Source: Polynucleobacter sp. MG-27-Goln-C1 (GTDB lineage: Bacteria > Pseudomonadota > Gammaproteobacteria > Burkholderiales > Burkholderiaceae). Taken from it: a DNA stretch of 36,837 nt. The stretch covers positions 1 to 36,837 of the forward strand of contig NZ_JACVPM010000006.1 of NCBI RefSeq assembly GCF_018881905.1, in the 5' to 3' direction. The position numbers and the translations under genes are program-made. Each line of letters starts with the position of its first letter. The stretch's first letter is position 1. Positions 25,045-33,300 of this stretch are shown here, one piece after another. Below the pieces are notes generated by a model that did not search any database, was not told the origin of the DNA, and saw only the letters and a program-made list of their open reading frames with translations.

Positions 25045-26568
25045 ATGACAAATATCAAACAAAACGACCTCATTCAAAGCGTTGCAGACGCATTTCAGTT
25101 CATCTCCTACTACCACCCAAAGGACTTCATCTCCGCCATGGGCAAGGCTTATGAGCTTGAGCAAGGTGCTGCAGCTAAGGATGCGATCGCTCAGATCTTG
25201 ACCAATAGCCGTATGTGCGCAGAAGGCCACCGCCCTATGTGTCAAGACACCGGTATTGCAGTCGTTTTCCTCAAAATTGGTATGAATGTCCAATGGGGCG
25301 ATGCCACTATGAGCGTCACTGAGATGGTGAACGAAGGCGTTCGTCGGGCTTACATGAACCCAGAAAACCCACTTCGCGCTTCAGTTTTGACTGATCCAGC
25401 GGGTAAACGCAAAAATACAGGCGACAACACCCCTGCCGTCGTGCATTACGAAATCGTCCCAGGCGATGATGTGGAAGTGATTTGTGCTGCCAAAGGTGGC
25501 GGCTCCGAAAACAAAGCAAAAATGGTCATGCTCAACCCATCCGACTCCATCGTCGACTGGGTACTCAAGACTGTCCCAACCATGGGTGCAGGCTGGTGCC
25601 CTCCCGGCATCCTAGGTATTGGTATTGGCGGAACCCCAGAAAAAGCCATGTTGATGGCTAAAGAGTCCTTAATGGGTCCCGTAGATATTCAAGAATTGAT
25701 CGTACGCGGCGCGAAGACTCGTGCCGAAGAGCTGCGCTTAGAGCTATACGAGAAGGTGAATAAGCTTGGTATTGGGGCACAAGGCCTCGGTGGCTTGGCA
25801 ACCGTTCTGGATATCAAAATCATGGAATACCCAACGCATGCAGCTTCATTGCCAGTAGCGATGATTCCAAACTGTGCCGCAACCCGTCACGTGCATTTCC
25901 ACTTGCATGGCGATGGCCCAGCGATATTAGAAAAACCATCCCTATCTGATTGGCCGGACGTGACTTGGACTCCGGATACCAAGAAATCAAAGCGCGTGAA
26001 CCTAGATACTTTGACTGCTGAAGAGGTAGCCGGCTGGAAAGAAGGCGAAACACTGCTTCTCAATGGAAAAATTCTGACTGGTCGTGATGCCGCTCATAAG
26101 CGCATTCAGGACATGCTCGCTAAGGGCGAAGAATTGCCAGTGAGCTTTAAGAACCGTGTGATCTATTACGTTGGCCCAGTTGATCCAGTAGGCGGTGAGG
26201 CAGTTGGTCCAGCAGGTCCAACAACCTCAACTCGTATGGATAAGTTCACGGAGATGATGTTAGCTCAAACCGGCTTGATCTCGATGATTGGTAAAGCTGA
26301 GCGTGGTCCTATTGCAATTGAAGCAATCAAGAAACACAAGTCTGCTTATTTGATGGCTGTTGGTGGCGCTGCGTACTTAGTGTCTAAAGCAATTCAGACA
26401 GCGAAAGTAGTTGGCTTTGCTGACTTGGGGATGGAAGCCATTTACGAATTCGATGTCAAAGATATGCCAGTAACAGTAGCGGTCAGCTCTGCAGGTATTT
26501 CAATGCACGAGACTGGTCCAAAAGAATGGCAAGCAAAGATTGCTGGTATTCCAGTCAAGATTGTTTAA
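25045..26568 (+). CDS. fumA: Fumarate hydratase class I (iron-sulfur, L-serine dehydratase-like fold)
   Basis: This 507-residue TCA-cycle enzyme interconverts fumarate and L-malate with an oxygen-sensitive [4Fe-4S] cluster. Cys66 (HRPMCQDTG), Cys185 (GAGWCPPG) and Cys277 (IPNCAATRH) have spacing very close to the three cluster cysteines of E. coli FumA (Cys105, 224, 318). The N-terminal alpha domain includes KGGGSENKAKMVML and GIGGTPEKAM. The C-terminal beta domain has VGPVDPVGGEAVGPAGPTTSTRMD and MIGKAERG. No Shine-Dalgarno is visible before the ATG. The gene is divergent from acs. Confidence 0.96.
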   Translation: MTNIKQNDLIQSVADAFQFISYYHPKDFISAMGKAYELEQGAAAKDAIAQILTNSRMCAEGHRPMCQDTGIAVVFLKIGMNVQWGDATMSVTEMVNEGVRRAYMNPENPLRASVLTDPAGKRKNTGDNTPAVVHYEIVPGDDVEVICAAKGGGSENKAKMVMLNPSDSIVDWVLKTVPTMGAGWCPPGILGIGIGGTPEKAMLMAKESLMGPVDIQELIVRGAKTRAEELRLELYEKVNKLGIGAQGLGGLATVLDIKIMEYPTHAASLPVAMIPNCAATRHVHFHLHGDGPAILEKPSLSDWPDVTWTPDTKKSKRVNLDTLTAEEVAGWKEGETLLLNGKILTGRDAAHKRIQDMLAKGEELPVSFKNRVIYYVGPVDPVGGEAVGPAGPTTSTRMDKFTEMMLAQTGLISMIGKAERGPIAIEAIKKHKSAYLMAVGGAAYLVSKAIQTAKVVGFADLGMEAIYEFDVKDMPVTVAVSSAGISMHETGPKEWQAKIAGIPVKIV

Positions 26569-26608
26569 GACAACTATCAATAGCAATACATAGTTAAGCG
26601 ACCTTTAC

Positions 26609-27415
26609 TTGGCACTCATCGGGGTATTTGATTCTGGCGTTGGAGGCTTATCCATATTGGATGAGGCTCTGCGCCAGCTTCCCGAGCATGACTATATTTA
26701 TTTGGCGGACTCCATTAATGCACCCTATGGAGAAAAGTCTAGCGAGTGGATAGCCTCCCGCAGTATGGAGCTATGCCAATACCTAGCAGCCCAAGGATGT
26801 GATGCGATCATGGTTGCCTGCAACACCGCTACTGCTGAAGCGATTGCGCACATTCGCAATCAGCTCAGTCACATTCCCATCATTGGCGTAGAGCCGGGCA
26901 TTAAGCCTGCGGCAATGCAGTCCACGAATGGCATCGTCGGCGTACTCGCAACAGAGGCCACGCTGAAGAGTGATAAATTCACCGCCCTACTGGCCACCCT
27001 TCCTAACTGTCAATTTATTAAACAAGCTGGGGCTGGTCTTGTTCCCTTGATTGAAGCAGGCCAAGCTAATGGTGAAGAAACCTTAGAGTTACTTGCGGAG
27101 CACCTTGAACCCATTCAGGATGCTGGCGCGGATACCTTAGTCTTGGGTTGTACGCACTACCCCTTCTTGCGCAAAGCTATTCGTAAATTACTTGGGGACT
27201 CAATCAATCTCATTGATACCAGTGATGCAGTTGTGCGCCAACTCAAAAGAAAACTTGAGGCGCAAGGTAAAGATTTGGATGAAGGTACATGCGGCTCTAT
27301 TACATTCATCAGCAGCAAGGATGCAGAGACACTGCATCAAATGGCACAAGAACTCATGCAATCGGATCTAGATGAGCACAGTATTGAATCTCAGTTGGTA
27401 GGCGCTTTTAAATGA
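26609..27415 (+). CDS. murI: Glutamate racemase MurI
   Basis: This 268-residue cytoplasmic enzyme supplies D-glutamate for peptidoglycan. Catalytic residues are visible: Asp8 (GVFDSGVGG), Cys71 (VACNTATA) and Cys181-Thr-His (GCTHYPF). The only usable start in frame after the upstream stop is TTG at 26609. It gives MALIGVFDSG, which matches the family N-terminus, but it lacks a good ribosome site. The TGA overlaps the ATG of tonB by 4 nt, so cell-wall precursor and TonB expression are translationally coupled. Confidence 0.96.
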   Translation: MALIGVFDSGVGGLSILDEALRQLPEHDYIYLADSINAPYGEKSSEWIASRSMELCQYLAAQGCDAIMVACNTATAEAIAHIRNQLSHIPIIGVEPGIKPAAMQSTNGIVGVLATEATLKSDKFTALLATLPNCQFIKQAGAGLVPLIEAGQANGEETLELLAEHLEPIQDAGADTLVLGCTHYPFLRKAIRKLLGDSINLIDTSDAVVRQLKRKLEAQGKDLDEGTCGSITFISSKDAETLHQMAQELMQSDLDEHSIESQLVGAFK

Positions 27416-28107
27416 GTACCTTCTTGAACCAATTAAATACCCGTCTGCCCTTCGATAAAACCGAACGCATCATCATTGGCATTGTTATTGCTCTGCATAT
27501 ACTATTTTTAGTTGGTTTCCAAAGCGGCATGAAGCCTGACAACGATAACAATATGGATGATGCGCGAGTTATGGCCAACCTCGTGAGCCCTGAGGCCGCT
27601 AAACAGCCTCAAGCAGCTCCAGCTGCACCTCCACCAAAACCCAAGCAAGAGCAGAAGAAGAAAACGGTGGATGAGAAATCCACGCAGGCGCCAACTCCGC
27701 CGCAAACCCAACAACAGGCTGCCACGCCACCAACACCCCAGCAGTCTAAAAGCGAATCCCAAGCCCCCAATGCTACGGTTGCGCCCGCAACCACCTCTGG
27801 GTCGAGCGGCACACCGATTCAGACTGACATTGGTAAACTGGTCGTCGTCTATCAGCCCGATGCAGACGCTTACTACCCCTCTTTCTCGAAGAGATCGGGA
27901 GAGCAAGGTGAAGTGGTGGTGCGATTGATTATTGATGAATCCGGCAGTGTTGAGGATGTTGCTCTATTACGCTCGAGCTCATTCCCAAGATTAGATCGAG
28001 CAGCAACAGAGATTGGTCGTCGTTATCGCTTTAAACCATTCTTAGTAAATGGCTCACCCCAAAGAATTTCTACTAACCTTTTAATTAAATTTAATTTAAA
28101 GAATTAA
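27412..28107 (+). CDS. tonB: TonB-family energy transducer
   Basis: This 231-residue inner-membrane protein spans the periplasm and drives TonB-dependent outer-membrane receptors. It has one N-terminal TM helix (~20-38, IIIGIVIALHILFLVGF), a Pro/Gln/Lys-rich rod (~62-120; KPKQEQKKK, PTPPQTQQQ) and a C-terminal TonB domain (~145-231) with YPSFSKRSGEQGEVVVRLIIDESGSV, RLDRAATEIGRRYRFKP and the final beta strand. It overlaps murI by 4 nt and is followed by exbB after 5 nt and then exbD, a complete energising complex. Confidence 0.93.
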   Translation: MSTFLNQLNTRLPFDKTERIIIGIVIALHILFLVGFQSGMKPDNDNNMDDARVMANLVSPEAAKQPQAAPAAPPPKPKQEQKKKTVDEKSTQAPTPPQTQQQAATPPTPQQSKSESQAPNATVAPATTSGSSGTPIQTDIGKLVVVYQPDADAYYPSFSKRSGEQGEVVVRLIIDESGSVEDVALLRSSSFPRLDRAATEIGRRYRFKPFLVNGSPQRISTNLLIKFNLKN

Positions 28108-28112
28108 ACATT

Positions 28113-28805
28113 ATGAATACACCATTTGGCTTAGCAAATTTATGGCTCGAGGGCGATGCTATTACTCGCTTTGTGGCACTCGCACTTCTCACTTGCTCGA
28201 TTGTGACCTGGGTGATTTTGTTATCCCGCTTTTGGGATTTACGTAATCTGCGCAAACTCAAACCCGAGCTCGATCAATTTTGGCGCGCGACTTCGTATGA
28301 CCAAGGCCTCAATGCATTTACTAGTCATGCAAGCAATCCTTATTATCAAATTGCTAAGGCTGCGAGTGGCGCCTCTACCCATCATCAAAGTCAATCGACA
28401 AATCATCGCGAACTCTTGCAGACACTGAACTACTCCGAGTGGATGGCAAGAAGTCTGAAGAACAGTATTGATGGTGTTGCTGCGCAGTTACAAAAAGGCC
28501 TTACTTTCCTAGGCTCAACTGGCGCAACTGCACCGTTTATTGGTTTGTTTGGAACTGTTTGGGGCATCTATCACGCCTTGATCGCGATCAGCAGCTCAGG
28601 TAGCGCACAGATTGATCAAGTCGCTGGCCCAATTGGCGAAGCGCTCATCATGACCGCTTTAGGCTTGGCTGTAGCTATTCCAGCCGTCCTAGGCTTTAAT
28701 GCGATTAACCGCGCCAATAAATTATTACTTGCCGATCTCAACCGCTTTGGCAATGATCTCCTCGCTTACTTTGTGACTGGTGCCCGCGTGAAGTCCGGAG
28801 AATAA
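28113..28805 (+). CDS. exbB: ExbB proton-channel protein (MotA/TolQ/ExbB family)
   Basis: This 230-residue protein has three TM segments (~16-38, ~130-155 and ~175-200) and the family signature from FLGSTGATAPFIGLFGTVWGIYHALIAI through GPIGEALIMTALGLAVAIPAVLGFN. With ExbD it converts the proton gradient into TonB movement. TolQ is a related alternative, but the adjacent tonB gene favours ExbB. exbD starts 2 nt downstream. Confidence 0.94.
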   Translation: MNTPFGLANLWLEGDAITRFVALALLTCSIVTWVILLSRFWDLRNLRKLKPELDQFWRATSYDQGLNAFTSHASNPYYQIAKAASGASTHHQSQSTNHRELLQTLNYSEWMARSLKNSIDGVAAQLQKGLTFLGSTGATAPFIGLFGTVWGIYHALIAISSSGSAQIDQVAGPIGEALIMTALGLAVAIPAVLGFNAINRANKLLLADLNRFGNDLLAYFVTGARVKSGE

Positions 28806-28807
28806 AC

Positions 28808-29221
28808 ATGTCTTTTAATCTTCAGAACGATCAAGAAGAAAGCGGCATCATGGCCGAAATCAACATGACTCCGATGGTGGATGTCATGTTGGTACTCCTT
28901 ATTATCTTCATCATCACCCTGCCAGTTATTCAGCAGGCGGTAAAGGTGGAGCTACCAAAAGCCAATAGCGTGCGCAATGAAGTAAAGCCGGAGTCAGTAC
29001 AGCTCTCCATTGATGCTCAGGGTCAAATATTTTGGAATAGCACACCAATTGATTTAAAGACGTTTGATGGCTATGCAGAAAAAACTGCTCAGAAAGAGCC
29101 GCAACCAGAAATCAATTTACGCGCTGATAAGTCTGTGAAATACGAATATGTTGCTCAAGTATTAGCCGCATCCCGTCGCGCTGGCCTAACGAAGCTTGGG
29201 TTTGTGACTGAACCTAACTAA
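28808..29221 (+). CDS. exbD: ExbD biopolymer transport protein
   Basis: This 137-residue protein has a short cytoplasmic N-terminus, one TM helix (~22-42) carrying the essential Asp25 (MTPMVDVMLVLLIIFI), which aligns with E. coli ExbD Asp25, and a periplasmic domain ending in the typical INLRADKSVKYEYVAQVLAASRRAGLTKLGFVTEPN. It is the last gene of the murI-tonB-exbB-exbD unit. Its stop codon overlaps the stop of the convergent gene at 29218, so transcripts from both sides must overlap or terminate inside coding sequence. Confidence 0.95.
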   Translation: MSFNLQNDQEESGIMAEINMTPMVDVMLVLLIIFIITLPVIQQAVKVELPKANSVRNEVKPESVQLSIDAQGQIFWNSTPIDLKTFDGYAEKTAQKEPQPEINLRADKSVKYEYVAQVLAASRRAGLTKLGFVTEPN

Positions 29222-29676
29222 GGTTTTGCAGCAACGCATTGCTCTTGGTAGGTCTTCGTACCCTCACCAAGAGTTGCCGAGAGAATCCCACCTTTAATGG
29301 TCTCAGCTTTTCTCAGTTGACCAGTGGAGCGATTAATGGTGATCACCGTGCTTACTAAACCAGGCCCATACTGAATACCATCAAAACTCTCAGGCGGAAA
29401 GTTAGCCTCCATTGCGATCAGGACTGTCGATTCGGTAATGAGGATATTCTTAACAGCCTGCCTACCCAACTCGTCAGACTTATCTAGATCCCGATCATCC
29501 ACAAAGACTTTTGCCTTCTGATTTTTTGAGGCGGGGTTAAGCTTTAAATCGTAGATTTCAGTGTAATTATTTTCTGAACGCGTGCAATTAAATTGAAGAA
29601 CTTCGACGCTCCATGCCACGGAAGGCATGAAAAGTATACAGAGGCAACATGCTAGCTGTGATGAATTCAAGGCCAA
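29218..29676 (-). CDS. Small secreted hypothetical protein at the end of the adhesin operon
   Basis: The product has up to 152 residues and an unknown family. A hydrophobic signal-like N-terminus (LACCLCILFMPSVAWS, cleavage before VEVLQF) precedes a ~125-residue domain with two cysteines (FNCTRSE near its start, EQCVAAKP at the end). Repeated beta-strand-like stretches suggest a lipocalin- or immunoglobulin-like beta fold. No ATG is available at the N-terminus; TTG at 29676 or 29670 is the best start, and no ribosome site supports it. It begins 8 nt after the TAXI-like gene, so it is co-transcribed. Its TAG overlaps the exbD stop. Confidence 0.7.
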   Translation of the reverse strand: MALNSSQLACCLCILFMPSVAWSVEVLQFNCTRSENNYTEIYDLKLNPASKNQKAKVFVDDRDLDKSDELGRQAVKNILITESTVLIAMEANFPPESFDGIQYGPGLVSTVITINRSTGQLRKAETIKGGILSATLGEGTKTYQEQCVAAKP

Positions 29677-29684
29677 TGCAAGAG

Positions 29685-30866
29685 CTATTCTAGTTTGGAG
29701 ATATTGCTTGTAATGCTATTGAATTGATCAGCAATACTAGGGGCGTCATCCTCGCCACCCTTATTTGTAGGCTCCTCATCATCCTTCGGCGCTTTAAACC
29801 ATTTGAAGACCACCAAAGCGACTGATAACAAAGACATAACCAAACCGAAAATTACCTTAATCTGATCTATAAATTGCGCTGTCATGAAGGGCTGCTTACT
29901 GGAAATATATAACTCCGTTCCATCGGAAATTGGAAAGCCAGACGGGGTCAATATATTCTCTTCAGAAATAGGAAAGCTGAATCGAGAGCTTATCTGTGGG
30001 CTATACAAAACGGGTAACAAGGCCGATATAGCACGTGAATCAACATTTTTATTGGCCAAAAGATTCAGATTAACTCCGACCACTCGAATATCTGTGGCGG
30101 GTACTGGTGGCGAGATTTGATACATGTACGCCAGAATCTTTGTGTCTGCAACCCAGCCCATACGCATTGCCAAGGATGGTGGAAAAGACATTTCTAATAA
30201 TTGATAGCCGCGCTTTTGCACCAAAAAATCTACCGCAGCCGAAGGAGCATAAGATACCTGAACAATGACATCGGGCAACCAAACTGGCTTCATGCTCAAG
30301 AGCTGTTCGTCGCTAAAGTTAGTCTCCACATAATCCACTTCAGGGACTAAACCTGAAAAACGCAATATTTGATTGGAGACAATGCTGGGGCCACCATTTT
30401 TCTCACCCAGATTGACGGTTTTGCCGCGAATGTCATGAATCGTCTTGACATCGCCCTTTACTAAAAAATGGATTAACTGTGGCGCAATTGAGGCAACCTG
30501 CCTAACGTCGTCGTAGCCAACGGGATCAATGCCACCCTGCACGAAGGCCAGGTCTAATGTGCCATCATTTAAGTTGTTTAGAGCCTCAAATGAACCTGCT
30601 GTTGGCTCAATCGTTAAAGAGATGTTTCGTCGAGCCGCTTCTTCTTGCAATACTTTGGCCAAGTGATGGCTTTTGGTGAGCATCCCACCGCCACTAATAC
30701 TTAATTTATAGTGCCGCGGAAATAGATCATAGGCAAATTTACAGGCGAGCCCAAGCAAGATAGCAATGGCAACTAGGGCCAAGCCTTTTCGAATGTGATG
30801 CTTACTTCTAAGCCAATCTAAGGCTGAAAATAGATATTGTTCAACTTCATTAGTCGGATTACCCAT
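29685..30866 (-). CDS. TAXI-family solute-binding protein with two membrane anchors
   Basis: This 393-residue protein carries a TAXI (TRAP-associated extracytoplasmic, immunogenic) type binding domain: YKLSISGGGMLTKSHHLAKVLQEEAARRNISLTIEPTAGSFEALNNLNDGTLDLAFVQGGI, then IRGKTVNLGEKNGGPSIVSNQILR. It is flanked by an N-terminal TM helix (~27-48) and a second TM helix near residues 335-355, with a charged cytoplasmic tail (KAPKDDEEPTNKGGEDD). Classical TAXI proteins are soluble and work with a TRAP permease; no permease gene is nearby. Double anchoring suggests a sensor or structural role rather than uptake, but this is inference. It starts 11 nt after the PstS-like gene. Confidence 0.83.
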   Translation of the reverse strand: MGNPTNEVEQYLFSALDWLRSKHHIRKGLALVAIAILLGLACKFAYDLFPRHYKLSISGGGMLTKSHHLAKVLQEEAARRNISLTIEPTAGSFEALNNLNDGTLDLAFVQGGIDPVGYDDVRQVASIAPQLIHFLVKGDVKTIHDIRGKTVNLGEKNGGPSIVSNQILRFSGLVPEVDYVETNFSDEQLLSMKPVWLPDVIVQVSYAPSAAVDFLVQKRGYQLLEMSFPPSLAMRMGWVADTKILAYMYQISPPVPATDIRVVGVNLNLLANKNVDSRAISALLPVLYSPQISSRFSFPISEENILTPSGFPISDGTELYISSKQPFMTAQFIDQIKVIFGLVMSLLSVALVVFKWFKAPKDDEEPTNKGGEDDAPSIADQFNSITSNISKLE

Positions 30867-30877
30867 GAGCTAAGGCC

Positions 30878-31714
30878 TTACAGAGAAACTTGGGTTAAGC
30901 CATGCTTGGCAAATATATCTTGTCCAGCCGCACTCAAACTAAAACGAACAAAATCTCTTGTAGCTTGATTCGCTGATTTTTTATTAACTAAGAACATATC
31001 CCTGGACAGAGGGTAAAGCTTAAGTAAAAGCGTTTTGTCATTAATCTCAAATCCATTAATGGCAACCGCCTTTACCTTATCGCTGAGATTTTTATTCGTA
31101 AGATAACCAATTCCGTACGGATCTTGCGCAATTAAATTTAATACATCGATAGCACTGTCAGACATTTTTGCATCTCGTGCAAATTTAGAACCTCTCAACA
31201 CGACATCTTCTACGAAAGCACGCGTACTGGAACCTTCATTTCTATTATAAAAATGAATCCTCTTGTTGGGACCACCCAATGCATTCCAGTTATTAATTGA
31301 GCCGTCGAAAATACCGTCCAATTGCTCAAGGGAGATGCTCTTAATATTCATACTGGGGTGCACCACAATTGCTATACCTTCTATACCAATGAGATTGCTA
31401 TGTAAGTCGAGATTAAATTCATCAAAATTTAGATCTCTAGACATCATCGCTAAATCGATCCCACCGTTATCCAATGCCACTAGACCGGCAAAGGATCCGC
31501 CTCCTTGAATAGCCACCTTGACGTGGGGATGTTTTTCGATAAACGGGGCAATTAATAAGCTTACAAAGCGTGTTACCGCCACCGATCCAGAGATCATTAA
31601 TTCTTTTTGCACTCTTGCAATAATGTACGGATAAGCAATTAATCCAGTTAGAGCCGCGCCCCCAAGGCCAGCAGCAATACCTATATTTCGAAGTAACTGA
31701 CGACGATTCATCAT
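30878..31714 (-). CDS. PstS-like phosphate-binding protein, membrane-anchored or Tat/Sec-exported
   Basis: This 278-residue protein has an N-terminal NRRQLLRNIGIAAGLGGAAL segment, resembling a twin-arginine signal or uncleaved anchor, and a PstS-type binding domain. Anion-site-like positions are recognisable: SGSVAVTRF (42-50), IQGGGSFAG (69-77), LAMMSRDL (88-95) and RNEGSSTRAF (158-167), comparable to the phosphate-binding R-S-D-G-S-G-T loop of PstS. ISLEQLDGIFDGSINNWNALGG is the usual family helix. No pstC/A/B genes are present. It overlaps the preceding gene by 4 nt. Phosphate as ligand is plausible but unproven. Confidence 0.85.
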   Translation of the reverse strand: MMNRRQLLRNIGIAAGLGGAALTGLIAYPYIIARVQKELMISGSVAVTRFVSLLIAPFIEKHPHVKVAIQGGGSFAGLVALDNGGIDLAMMSRDLNFDEFNLDLHSNLIGIEGIAIVVHPSMNIKSISLEQLDGIFDGSINNWNALGGPNKRIHFYNRNEGSSTRAFVEDVVLRGSKFARDAKMSDSAIDVLNLIAQDPYGIGYLTNKNLSDKVKAVAINGFEINDKTLLLKLYPLSRDMFLVNKKSANQATRDFVRFSLSAAGQDIFAKHGLTQVSL

Positions 31715-32502
31715 TGCTCGCCCACCACAGGAATTAAGCCTGCGCCTTTGATGATGGCCTGCCCTTTGTTTGGATCAAGGCAATAAGCAATGAAGTCCTT
31801 TTCCTCTTTAGTGGCAGTAGGCTTTATCAGTAATTGCAAGTTATTGCGTATGGGGTAGCGAAGCTGCTTAATATTGAGATAAGTAGGCAATACGCCATTG
31901 ATTGCTAAAGGCTTCACTTTTTCCTTGTTCAAAAAAGTCGTGCCGACATATCCTATTGCAAAGGGATCGGAGGTAATGGCATGCATCAATGCATTTAAAT
32001 TAGAGACTACTTTTGCACTCAAAGTAATATGCTCTTTACCGGCTACTTGTCTTTTCCAGGGCTCATAGGTCCCCAGTTTCGGGTCATGACTTACAACATT
32101 AATCAGCCCTGAGTATTTACCTAAGGAACTCCAGTTATTTGTCGCTCCCGTGAATACGTCATGCAACTGCTCGAGTGTTAAGTCATTAATGGGGTTGGCT
32201 GGATTAACAATGGCTACCAGGCCATCTGTAGCTATAGTGACTTCCTCGATTTCAAGCTTATTTTTATGAGCCCACAGCTGGATATTGGGAGGGATCTGTC
32301 CAGAAGCCATGCCGATATTAGCGGTACCATCAAATGCGGATTTATAACCCATCGCAGTACCGCCGCCAAGCAACGGCAGGTGAATATTTGGGAATTCATT
32401 CATATATTGCATGCCAATCTGCTGCATTAACTTCATGACTGTTGTTGAGCCACGAAGTTGCAAAAAATGCATGTCGGCTGAATCGATAGATTTGTTGGGC
32501 AC
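31711..32502 (-). CDS. PstS-like substrate-binding domain protein without signal peptide
   Basis: This 263-residue protein starts with GTG at 32502 (AGGA 8 nt upstream); ATG at 32472 is an alternative. The binding domain begins almost at once (LQLRGSTTVMKLMQQIG from residue ~15), so there is no room for a signal peptide, unlike its relatives. Family features are HLPLLGGGTAMGYKSAFDGTANIGMASGQ and LTLEQLHDVFTGATNNWSSLG. The ligand loop is altered (SHDPKLGTYEPW in place of RxEGSxT), so phosphate binding may be lost or changed. The gene begins 2 nt after the stop of the DUF4239-like gene, in the -1 frame relative to it, and overlaps the next gene by 4 nt. Confidence 0.82.
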   Translation of the reverse strand: MPNKSIDSADMHFLQLRGSTTVMKLMQQIGMQYMNEFPNIHLPLLGGGTAMGYKSAFDGTANIGMASGQIPPNIQLWAHKNKLEIEEVTIATDGLVAIVNPANPINDLTLEQLHDVFTGATNNWSSLGKYSGLINVVSHDPKLGTYEPWKRQVAGKEHITLSAKVVSNLNALMHAITSDPFAIGYVGTTFLNKEKVKPLAINGVLPTYLNIKQLRYPIRNNLQLLIKPTATKEEKDFIAYCLDPNKGQAIIKGAGLIPVVGEQ

Positions 32503-32504
32503 TA

Positions 32505-33278
32505 TTACGGTCCTAAAGAAGGCAGAATATGCACAATGGCGTCAGGTGTTACTCGGCTTTCACCTACAAATAGACTTTCTAAAGCAATCACTAGGGTAAA
32601 CAATACCGAAATACCGATCGTTACGCCCCCTACATAAGCAACCATTTTGGGCAAAGGATTTTGCAACCAACCAAAGATCACAAGCAATGCAATAGAAATA
32701 GCTAAGGCATCTGATAAATAGGAAGGTAGTTGAAGTCTTGCTGCGGATAACCGTGCCTCCCTTACATCGGAAAGCTGGTTTAAGGTTGTCACAATTTCAG
32801 CTCTTGCCATTTGCTGCACGGGATTTTTTGGATCCAGCAGTCGAATACCCTGCGTCAAGTCTGTTAGGACATTAGAGGTCTGCTCACTTCTTTCATTCTT
32901 AGCCATGAGAGGCCATTCATCATCAACTATTGCATCAGCATAATTTTTTAAATCACCCTGCAGCTCAACTGTATGCGAACCACCAAAGGCTGCCAGAGAT
33001 CTATTTAACTTAAACATCAGAGCCGCTTCGCGGGAGACCAGATCTTCGACATTACGATGATCACCCTGTACTCGTACTAAAGCAAATGCAATTAAAAGCA
33101 AGGTAATAGAAGTGAATAATTTAAAACCCTCTTCAGCGCCTTTAGCAAGATGCTCATCTGGGTTTAATTTGTACTTCCAACGAATATACAAAGGAAGCGC
33201 TGTAGATATCAGCAATCCCATACACGTTATGAAAACCCCGATGACAATATTAGGGAGTGTATGTAAATAGTTAATCAT
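32505..33278 (-). CDS. DUF4239-like (bestrophin-like) membrane protein
   Basis: This 257-residue protein has four predicted TM helices: ~10-32, ~53-70, ~190-206 and ~212-235. The basic loop RWKYKLNPDEHLAKG after TM1 argues for N-out/C-out topology, which places the ~120-residue helical segment 71-189 and the C-terminal tail in the periplasm. The arrangement and RVQGDHRNVEDLVSREAALMFKLNR fit the DUF4239 group. The molecular function is unknown; a relation to bestrophin channels has been proposed for the family. AAGGA upstream of the ATG supports the start. It lies 22 nt after the adhesin stop and 2 nt before the signal-less PstS-like gene. Confidence 0.75.
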   Translation of the reverse strand: MINYLHTLPNIVIGVFITCMGLLISTALPLYIRWKYKLNPDEHLAKGAEEGFKLFTSITLLLIAFALVRVQGDHRNVEDLVSREAALMFKLNRSLAAFGGSHTVELQGDLKNYADAIVDDEWPLMAKNERSEQTSNVLTDLTQGIRLLDPKNPVQQMARAEIVTTLNQLSDVREARLSAARLQLPSYLSDALAISIALLVIFGWLQNPLPKMVAYVGGVTIGISVLFTLVIALESLFVGESRVTPDAIVHILPSLGP

Positions 33279-33300
33279 GTATTACCAATCCTTGCGCCAA

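Noticed and set aside
25006..25293. A 95-codon minus-strand frame over the fumarase start
   Set aside because: It is antisense to well-conserved fumarase coding sequence and shows no features of its own.
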